From positions 1-6,693 of the forward strand of contig WGDF01000382.1 in assembly GCA_015493405.1 (NCBI GenBank): DNA of 6,693 nucleotides. Direction: 5' to 3'. A program made the position numbers and the translations under genes. This DNA is from Flavobacteriaceae bacterium. Its GTDB lineage: Bacteria; Bacteroidota; Bacteroidia; Flavobacteriales; Flavobacteriaceae. The notes under the pieces are model-generated. The model saw only the letters and a list, made by a program, of their open reading frames with translations. It was not told the DNA's origin and searched no databases. Shown here piece after piece: positions 1 through 4,980 of the stretch. The first letter of the stretch is position 1. Each line of letters opens with the position of its first letter.

Positions 1-69
1 ATTATGACGTTGATTTTTGCATATTTCAGAATTAAAATCAAAAAAGCAAAACCGGCGCCACAATCTTAG
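1..69 (+). CDS. Possible 3' end of an unidentified plus-strand gene (5' end outside window)
   Basis: The first base opens a plus-strand frame of 22 sense codons ending at TAG 67-69. The other two plus frames stop early, one at its second codon. The translated tail is a short hydrophobic stretch (LIFAYF) followed by a basic, proline-containing end (RIKIKKAKPAPQS). This would suit the cytoplasmic C-terminus of a membrane protein. Its stop lies four bases from the stop of menD, which is convergent, and that packing resembles the other gene junction at 2426/2428. The piece is too short to identify, and a frame this long can stay open by chance, so this is a tentative call. Confidence 0.4.
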   Translation: MMTLIFAYFRIKIKKAKPAPQS

Positions 70-73
70 TAAA

Positions 74-1744
74 CTATTTCAAAGATTCGAAATAAGCTTT
101 TAAAATCCCGGCATTATCAACCGTTTGGGTCTTTATTTCCAATAAAGCCGGTGTCTTCCTGTTTTCTAAAAACGGTTTAATCAAACGCTTTAAATCTCGC
201 AAATTATCAATTTTCTGATAAGCTAAATGATGCATTTTAGCCAAGGCTTCAGCTTCAAATTGATGTTTGGTTACAAAAAAATCATTTAACGCCTCTGTTT
301 TTGATGGCCCTGGAATAAAATTAAAAATATCACCGCCACCGTTGTTAATCAAAATGATTTTAAAATCCGGTGACAAATATTTATGCCATAAACCGTTACG
401 ATCATATAAAAATGAGATATCACCCGTCACCAAAACAGTAGGTATCTTCGCCGCAGTAGCAGCGCCCATCGCTGTTGATGTAGCTCCGTCAATCCCGCTA
501 GTACCCCGATTAGAAAAATGCGTAATCGATGCTTTGTAGTTAAACAATTGGGCATAGCGAATCGTAGAACTATTACCCCATTGCACCATATATGATTCCG
601 GTATATTTTGACTAATCAATTCAAAAGCTTTCAAATCCGAAAAACCGGTTTGTTTTAAAAATTTCTGATGTAAAAGCTGATGCTTTCGTTTGATTTCAAG
701 CCATTTTTGTTGATAATAGGCTTCTAAAACAGGTTGAACTAAAAATAGAAATTGACTCAAAAACATTTCCGGTGTTGTCTTAAAATGTTGACTCAAAACC
801 TCAAAAGTATTGGGGGGCAAATCGGTCTGTTCTATATGCCAGTGAGCTTTTGGCGGGTATTTCCTTAAAAATTGTTTCACTTTTTTTGAAACAATATTTC
901 GCCCGATTGTCATTAAAATATCCGGTTTTAAAGAGCTTAAAACAGTTTCGTCTAATGAAAAAATAGCCTGATCGATATTACCTACAAATTTTTCGTGACT
1001 GACATTAGCAATATTTTCATGAAGCACAATAACCGACGGATCTTCAGCCATTTTTTCAAGTTGTAGTTGCAAAAACTCCGAAACCGGATGCTGACCGACT
1101 AATATCATTTTTTTACGAGCCGACTGCCATAGTTTTTCAAAGGGCTGCAAATCGCTCTCCTCATAAATTTTGGCAGGAAATTCAGTTTGAATCATACCAA
1201 TTTCAGCTTCTTCTATTTCAACTTGCTCATATAAAGGTTCATCAAAAGGGATGTTAAGATGAACCGGCCCGCGTTTTTCTATAGCTGTTTCTATTGCCTT
1301 TTTAACCTGAATAAAATTTTGTTCGGAATCAACTTCAGACAAAGTCGCATTCAACCAAGAATGATTTTTAAAAACATTATGCTGTCGGATGGTTTGCCCC
1401 TCACCTTGATCTACCCATTTTTGCGGCCGGTCGGCACTGACCACTATTAAAGGAATATGACTGTAAAAAGCTTCGGCCACTGCCGGATAATAATTGAGTA
1501 AAGCCGATCCTGAAGTACATACCAATACGACAGGTTGCTGTTTTTGTTGTGCCATTCCCAAGGCGAAAAATCCGGCGACTCTTTCATCTATAATGCTGTA
1601 ATTATTAAAAAATCCGGCTGACGTAAATTCTATAATTAAAGGTGCATTCCTCGATCCGGGAGAAATGATAATATCTTTAATTCCTGCTTTTTGTAAAGCT
1701 TTTGAAAGTAATTGCGCCGATTTTTTGGTAGAATGTTTTGCCAT
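74..1744 (-). CDS. menD: 2-succinyl-5-enolpyruvyl-6-hydroxy-3-cyclohexene-1-carboxylate synthase (MenD)
   Basis: This thiamine-diphosphate enzyme joins isochorismate and 2-oxoglutarate to give SEPHCHC, the first committed step of classical menaquinone synthesis, in the cytoplasm. The 556 residues match the usual MenD length of about 550. Visible landmarks are SPGSRNAPL at 28-36, the catalytic-type glutamate E54 in DERVAGFFALG, SADRP near 103-107, QGEGQTIRQ at 113-121, NRGTSGIDG at 412-420 (R413, a substrate-contact arginine in the family), and the cofactor/metal motif GDISFLYDRNG at 441-451 followed by NNGGG at 467-471. The order (N-terminal Pyr domain, central domain, C-terminal PP domain) is intact, with no frameshift. 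The ATG at 1744 sits about 27 codons before the SPGSR motif, as in known MenD proteins, and lies just downstream of a perfect TAnnTTTG promoter box. No other men gene is present here, and the gene appears to be transcribed alone. Confidence 0.97.
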   Translation of the reverse strand: MAKHSTKKSAQLLSKALQKAGIKDIIISPGSRNAPLIIEFTSAGFFNNYSIIDERVAGFFALGMAQQKQQPVVLVCTSGSALLNYYPAVAEAFYSHIPLIVVSADRPQKWVDQGEGQTIRQHNVFKNHSWLNATLSEVDSEQNFIQVKKAIETAIEKRGPVHLNIPFDEPLYEQVEIEEAEIGMIQTEFPAKIYEESDLQPFEKLWQSARKKMILVGQHPVSEFLQLQLEKMAEDPSVIVLHENIANVSHEKFVGNIDQAIFSLDETVLSSLKPDILMTIGRNIVSKKVKQFLRKYPPKAHWHIEQTDLPPNTFEVLSQHFKTTPEMFLSQFLFLVQPVLEAYYQQKWLEIKRKHQLLHQKFLKQTGFSDLKAFELISQNIPESYMVQWGNSSTIRYAQLFNYKASITHFSNRGTSGIDGATSTAMGAATAAKIPTVLVTGDISFLYDRNGLWHKYLSPDFKIILINNGGGDIFNFIPGPSKTEALNDFFVTKHQFEAEALAKMHHLAYQKIDNLRDLKRLIKPFLENRKTPALLEIKTQTVDNAGILKAYFESLK

Positions 1745-1761
1745 AAGCTATAATATGTAGG

Positions 1762-1790
1762 CAAAAATATTGATTTTTTTTGACAGCCAA
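1762..1790 (-). promoter_or_regulatory. Bacteroidota-type promoter for menD
   Basis: On the minus strand a TTG (1790-1788) is followed after 18 bases by TATTTTTG (1769-1762), a perfect match to the Bacteroidota -7 consensus TAnnTTTG. Transcription would start around 1755-1757, leaving a leader of only about 10 bases before the menD ATG. The element overlaps the opposing promoter at 1779-1810. The match is read directly from sequence; activity is inferred. Confidence 0.6.
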
Positions 1791-1810
1791 TCGAATAAAT
1801 CGTAAATTAG
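1779..1810 (+). promoter_or_regulatory. Candidate promoter for the peroxiredoxin-like gene
   Basis: TTTG at 1779-1782 is followed after 20 bases by TAAATTAG at 1803-1810, which matches five of six fixed positions of TAnnTTTG. A transcript from here would begin about 10 bases before the ATG at 1827. The -33 part lies inside the span of the menD promoter on the other strand. It is weaker than the menD box. Confidence 0.4.
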
Positions 1811-1826
1811 CCTGAAAAAATAAGCT

Positions 1827-2426
1827 ATGGCTGCAACTCCTTCCAATATGCTTCCTCTGGGAACTGAAGCACCCGACTTTAAATTGTATGATACCGTATC
1901 GGGTAAATATTTAGATTTTAATGCTGTTAAAGGTAAAAACGGCACGGTTGTTATGTTTATTTGCAACCACTGTCCTTATGTTTTACATGTAAATAATCAA
2001 ATAGTCGACATAGCAAATGCCTATAAAGATAAAGGTATCGGGTTTGTTGGCATCAGTTCAAATGACGTAGAAAATTATCCGCAAGATGCACCTAAATTGA
2101 TGACCAAACAAGCCAAAACCGTAGGTTATAACTTCCCTTATCTCTATGACGAGACACAAAAAACAGCACAAGCATATCAAGCCGCTTGTACCCCTGATTT
2201 TTATGTTTTTGATCAAAATAATCGATTGGTTTATCGGGGACGCATGGATGAGAGCACCCCTAAGAATCATTTACCTAACGATGGTAAAGATTTGCGCAAA
2301 GCTCTAGATTTATTGCCCGAAGGTAAGATGATACCCGATGCGGCACAAAAACCCAGTATCGGATGCAATATCAAATGGAAAAAACCGCCGGAAATAGATT
2401 TACAAAAAGTGAATATTAAAATATAA
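1827..2426 (+). CDS. Thioredoxin-fold, peroxiredoxin-like protein (AhpC/TSA-related), cytoplasmic
   Basis: The 199-residue protein opens with the AhpC/TSA-type start (LGTEAPDFKLYD, 11-22). A central beta strand then leads into a CxxC site, FICNHCPYV at 44-52 (C46 and C49). A thioredoxin-like cis-proline region follows in AACTPDFYVFD (119-129, with C121), and a late conserved-looking cysteine sits in PSIGCNIKWK (176-185, C180). This layout fits the little-characterised peroxiredoxin-like subfamily often annotated only as 'thioredoxin family protein'. The likely activity is thiol-disulfide exchange or peroxide reduction, but the substrate is unknown. No signal peptide or membrane segment is visible. 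The ATG at 1827 is well supported because an in-frame TAA lies just upstream at 1821-1823. The gene is divergent from menD, convergent with tcdA, and appears monocistronic. Confidence 0.92.
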   Translation: MAATPSNMLPLGTEAPDFKLYDTVSGKYLDFNAVKGKNGTVVMFICNHCPYVLHVNNQIVDIANAYKDKGIGFVGISSNDVENYPQDAPKLMTKQAKTVGYNFPYLYDETQKTAQAYQAACTPDFYVFDQNNRLVYRGRMDESTPKNHLPNDGKDLRKALDLLPEGKMIPDAAQKPSIGCNIKWKKPPEIDLQKVNIKI

Positions 2427-2427
2427 A

Positions 2428-3141
2428 TTAGTCTCGGGTCAAATACCTAATGACTGTAGCCGCAGCATACAAACCGAACAAAGCGGGCATATAACTAATG
2501 GTGCCGTAATGAGATTTTTTAAAATCACTATCCGTTGTCATTTGCAAAGCTTCCGCAGCTTGTAATTCTGTTGAAAAGACACACTTTACGCCTTTTTGCA
2601 CACCTTTTTTTCGCAAGCGCTTCCTGATGACCCTAGCCAGATAATCGTCACGCGTTTTGGAAATATCCGCAACTTTTACTTGAGAAGGATCCATTTTGCC
2701 GCCGGCGCCCATAGCCGATACAATTTTAATTTTGAAACGCTTGGCCGCCAAAATCAAATAAACTTTGGGAGAAACGCTATCTATGGCATCAATGATATAA
2801 TCAAAATCGGCAGACGACACCAAGTCTTCAAAAACTTCGGGAAGCATAAATTCGGAGATAATATTTAGCTGAATCTCCGGATTAATATCTTTAAGCCGAC
2901 CGGCAACTACTGCCGTTTTATCTTGATTAACGGTAGAATGCAAAGCCGGTAATTGGCGATTGATATTGGTTATATCCACCGTATCTCCATCAACCAACGT
3001 CAATTGCCCCACCCCGCTTCGCGCCAAAAATTCGGCTGCAAAAGATCCGACACCTCCCAAGCCTACAATAAGTATATGCGCTCGATTTAGAGCCTGAAGT
3101 TTATCCTTTTTGAGAAGTAATTTGGTCCGTTCTTGCCACAT
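2428..3141 (-). CDS. tcdA: tRNA threonylcarbamoyladenosine dehydratase (TcdA/CsdL, E1-like)
   Basis: This ATP-dependent enzyme cyclises t6A at position 37 of ANN-decoding tRNAs to ct6A by dehydration, a cytoplasmic step that improves decoding. It belongs to the ThiF/MoeB/E1 superfamily. The nucleotide-binding glycine loop GLGGVGSFAAE is at 27-37, followed by LVDGDTVDITNINRQ (49-63) with the acidic and Arg residues typical of the adenylation site, K74 in NQDKT, and DAIDSV at 118-123. The subgroup signature is SAMGAGGKMDPSQVKVADIS (142-161), then a basic VIRKRLRKKG (171-180). At 237 residues it is somewhat shorter than the 268-residue E. coli protein but still reaches the usual C-terminal helix (GLYAAATVIRYL). 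The start matches the family N-terminus (WxERT). It lies 11 bases after mlaF, probably as the last gene of the mlaE-mlaF-tcdA transcript. Its stop is one base from the stop of the convergent peroxiredoxin-like gene. Confidence 0.95.
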   Translation of the reverse strand: MWQERTKLLLKKDKLQALNRAHILIVGLGGVGSFAAEFLARSGVGQLTLVDGDTVDITNINRQLPALHSTVNQDKTAVVAGRLKDINPEIQLNIISEFMLPEVFEDLVSSADFDYIIDAIDSVSPKVYLILAAKRFKIKIVSAMGAGGKMDPSQVKVADISKTRDDYLARVIRKRLRKKGVQKGVKCVFSTELQAAEALQMTTDSDFKKSHYGTISYMPALFGLYAAATVIRYLTRD

Positions 3142-3152
3142 AAGTTTTCTGC

Positions 3153-3926
3153 TTAATCGAAATGACCTTCCTTTTGTACCAATTCTTTAACTTTTTTAAA
3201 CAGAGCAGATGAAAAAACAAAATCGTTCAAATCCGGATTATCGGTAAAAAATATTTCAGACTTATCACCTTCCCATTGTTTATGACCATCTTTGAGCAAA
3301 ATAATTTTTTCTCCGATTTCCATAATAGAGTTCATATCATGGGTATTGATAACTGTTGTCGTATTGTAACGAATGGTTAAATCGTGAATCAGATTGTCAA
3401 TGATAATGGCTGTTTTAGGATCTAAACCCGAATTGGGTTCATCACAAAACAAATATTTCGGATATAAGACAATGGCTCTTGCCAAAGCCACCCGCTTTTG
3501 CATACCACCCGATATTTCTGCAGGATACTTATCATTCACCCCTTCCAGATTGACCTGTTCCAAAACTTCATTTACCCTTTTCTTTTTTTCCTCGGGAGAC
3601 AATTGTGTAAACATTCGCATCGGGAATTTGATATTTTCCTCAATCGTCATAGAATCAAACAGGGCATTTCCTTGAAACACAACGCCTACTTCCTTGCGAA
3701 TTTGTCTTTTTTCTTCTGCACTCATCTGTTCCCAAATTCTGCCGTCAAAAGAGATAATACCTTTGTCCGGCTTGATCAATCCCAAGATAGATTTTAAAAA
3801 AACCGTTTTTCCTGAACCACTACGCCCGATAATCATATTGGTTTTACCGGTTTCAAAAACAGCAGATATGCCTTTTAAAACAGCTTTGCCATCGAAAGAT
3901 TTATATAAGTTTTTGACTTCAATCAT
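3153..3926 (-). CDS. mlaF: ABC transporter ATP-binding protein, MlaF-type (MCE/phospholipid transport)
   Basis: This is the ATPase that would power the MlaE-type permease encoded just before it; in Proteobacteria MlaFE with MlaD and MlaB moves phospholipids between inner and outer membranes. All ABC motifs are intact: Walker A GRSGSGKT (34-41), Q-loop Q85 in VVFQGNALFDSMT, signature ISGGMQKR (138-145), Walker B YLFCDEPNSGLDP (158-170) with catalytic E163, and H-loop H196 in INTHDMNS. The GNALFDSMT stretch after the Q-loop and SGGMQKRVALARA are characteristic of the MlaF/Ttg2A group. The length, 257 residues, is close to E. coli MlaF (269). A short C-terminal tail follows the core, in the place where E. 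coli MlaF contacts its neighbour. The ATG directly follows the mlaE stop (TAAATG, zero spacing), suggesting translational coupling. No MlaD or MlaB partner lies in the window, so the transported lipid is assumed from family knowledge only. Confidence 0.93.
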   Translation of the reverse strand: MIEVKNLYKSFDGKAVLKGISAVFETGKTNMIIGRSGSGKTVFLKSILGLIKPDKGIISFDGRIWEQMSAEEKRQIRKEVGVVFQGNALFDSMTIEENIKFPMRMFTQLSPEEKKKRVNEVLEQVNLEGVNDKYPAEISGGMQKRVALARAIVLYPKYLFCDEPNSGLDPKTAIIIDNLIHDLTIRYNTTTVINTHDMNSIMEIGEKIILLKDGHKQWEGDKSEIFFTDNPDLNDFVFSSALFKKVKELVQKEGHFD

Positions 3927-4664
3927 TTAGCTTAAAAGTAATTGGGTTAAAATGTAATTGACTATAATAATACTGACACTGGTCCAAATAACAGCCTGTG
4001 TAGCCGCCCGTCCTACTTCTAAAGAGCCGCCTTTGACATAATAACCGTAATAAGCCGGAATAGTAGCAATAAAAAAGGCAAAAAAGACGGTTTTGATCAA
4101 GGCATAAAAAACATCAAAACTATCAAAAGAATAACGAATGCCTTTTAAATAATCTTCTGACAAAACCATACCGGTCATATTGCCGACAACCCAACCGCCA
4201 AATACGCCCAAAAACATACTAATAGTGATTAAAAAAGGATAAAAGGTTACCGCAGCAACCAATTTGGGCAAAACCAAATAATTTAAGGAGTTAACCCCCA
4301 TCACGTCTAATGCGTCAATTTGTTCCGTGATGCGCATCGTTCCAATTGTTGAAGCAATATAAGACCCGACAATCCCGGCCAAAATAATAGAAATAAAAGT
4401 CGGCGAAAATTCTAAAATAATAGATTTAATAGTGGCGTAACCGATGTATAATTTGTCTATCAAAGGATTACTTAAATTCCGCGCGGTTTGAATTGTCACG
4501 ACACCACCGATAAAAAAGGAGATAAAACCAACCAACCCAATAGATTTGATTCCTAAATCTTCGACTTCTTTGAAATAATTTTCCCAAAAAATCTTGGGTT
4601 TTTGAGGTTTCTTAAAGACCTCTTTGAGCATTAAAGCATATTTTCCTATAGTTTCAAGATACAT
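3927..4664 (-). CDS. mlaE: MlaE-family ABC transporter permease
   Basis: This inner-membrane permease of the MlaE (DUF140) family pairs with the adjacent ATPase. Its 245 residues begin with an amphipathic, basic N-terminal segment (LKEVFKKPQKPK). Hydrophobic segments follow at roughly 41-60, 86-105, 130-165 (long, probably two passes), 188-210 and 222-244. The family hallmark TIGTMRITEQIDALDVMGV occupies 107-125, and the conserved GGSLEVGRAATQAVIWTSV lies at 212-230. The ATG at 4664 is well bracketed: an in-frame TAG lies 18 bases upstream with no ATG between. It is first in the mlaE-mlaF-tcdA block and diverges from the riboswitch-controlled receptor gene. In other organisms this permease works with an MCE-domain protein (MlaD) that shuttles lipid across the periplasm; none is seen beside it here. 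Confidence 0.94.
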   Translation of the reverse strand: MYLETIGKYALMLKEVFKKPQKPKIFWENYFKEVEDLGIKSIGLVGFISFFIGGVVTIQTARNLSNPLIDKLYIGYATIKSIILEFSPTFISIILAGIVGSYIASTIGTMRITEQIDALDVMGVNSLNYLVLPKLVAAVTFYPFLITISMFLGVFGGWVVGNMTGMVLSEDYLKGIRYSFDSFDVFYALIKTVFFAFFIATIPAYYGYYVKGGSLEVGRAATQAVIWTSVSIIIVNYILTQLLLS

Positions 4665-4679
4665 ACTTGATATTTTTAG

Positions 4680-4687
4680 CTAAAATA
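4680..4687 (-). promoter_or_regulatory. Weak candidate -7 box for mlaE-mlaF-tcdA
   Basis: On the minus strand TATTTTAG (4687-4680) matches five of six fixed positions of TAnnTTTG and lies about 15 bases before the mlaE start, similar to the short leaders inferred for menD and the peroxiredoxin-like gene. No clear TTG/TTTG is found 18-23 bases further upstream, so support is weak. Confidence 0.25.
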
Positions 4688-4739
4688 GAAAAAAATATTA
4701 GATTTCAGTTTGGATAAACCGATAAATTAATCCTAATAA

Positions 4740-4773
4740 TTTCGTAAATATTCTCAAAAAAATATTAAATTTG
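4740..4773 (+). promoter_or_regulatory. Bacteroidota-type promoter for the riboswitch-btuB transcript
   Basis: TAAATTTG at 4766-4773 is a perfect TAnnTTTG -7 box. An imperfect -33 candidate, TTTC (4740-4743), lies 22 bases upstream. The predicted start point, about 4778-4780, coincides with the first base of the riboswitch P1 stem. That agreement between two independent signals raises confidence. Confidence 0.6.
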
Positions 4774-4777
4774 CTCA

Positions 4778-4938
4778 GATTTAGTTTCCTCATTTTAGGA
4801 ATGAAAAGGGAATTAGGTGCAAGTCCTAAACTGTCCCCGCAACTGTAAGCTACAAAGCTTATGCTTATCTTAATGCCACTTTTTGTCAACAAAAGGGAAG
4901 GCCGAGCATAAGACGCAAGTCAGGAGACCTGCTAAATC
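4778..4938 (+). promoter_or_regulatory. Cobalamin (vitamin B12) riboswitch aptamer
   Basis: This RNA element binds adenosylcobalamin or a related cobalamin and lowers expression of the gene behind it. The ends pair in a perfect 7-bp P1: GATTTAG (4778-4784) with CTAAATC (4932-4938). Inside, TTCCT/AGGAA (4786-4790/4797-4801) forms a hairpin, GGGA/TCCC (4808-4811/4834-4837) encloses TTAGG/CCTAA (4813-4817/4825-4829), and the hallmark core GTCCCCGCAACTGTAAG sits at 4833-4849. A peripheral arm pairs CTTATGCT with AGCATAAG (4858-4865/4905-4912), with GCC/GGC and a CTTTT/AAAAG hairpin inside. The B12 box, GTCAGGAGACCTGC (4919-4932), contains the CAGG-AGA-CCTG stem-loop. All expected parts are present in order, upstream of a BtuB-like receptor, which is the classic target. 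Confidence 0.96.
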
Positions 4939-4955
4939 ATAATCAAAATATGCAA

Positions 4956-4974
4956 GCCTTCGGCGGAAAGGTCT
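4956..4974 (+). promoter_or_regulatory. Riboswitch expression platform hairpin over the btuB ribosome binding site
   Basis: CCTT (4957-4960) can pair with AAGG (4968-4971) around the loop CGGCGGA. The purine run GGAAAGG (4965-4971), the best ribosome binding site candidate for the ATG at 4981, is partly in the loop and partly in the stem. The loop's GCGG (4963-4966) is complementary to CCGC (4837-4840) in the aptamer core, compatible with a ligand-stabilised kissing contact as known for cobalamin riboswitches. No terminator-like stem plus T-run occurs, so control is probably at translation initiation. This mechanism is inferred. Confidence 0.6.
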
Positions 4975-4980
4975 AACGAT

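Noticed and set aside
267..539. Plus-strand open frame antisense to the 3' half of menD
   Set aside because: It covers the reverse complement of the conserved thiamine-diphosphate motif region; low-complexity translation without family resemblance.
1748..1966. Minus-strand open frame covering the menD/peroxiredoxin spacer and the start of the peroxiredoxin-like gene
   Set aside because: It runs through both divergent promoters and antisense to a well-supported coding start; its translation shows no recognisable domain.
3394..3930. Several overlapping plus-strand open frames opposite mlaF
   Set aside because: They lie antisense to an intact ABC ATPase with all motifs, have cysteine- and phenylalanine-rich composition typical of reverse-frame reading, and resemble no known family.
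4698..4892. Minus-strand open frame across the mlaE-btuB spacer
   Set aside because: It is antisense to the cobalamin riboswitch, whose conserved structure fully explains this stretch.
4858..4912. Inverted repeat CTTATGCT/AGCATAAG considered as an operator or terminator
   Set aside because: It sits at the expected place of a peripheral arm in the cobalamin aptamer and has no T-run after it.
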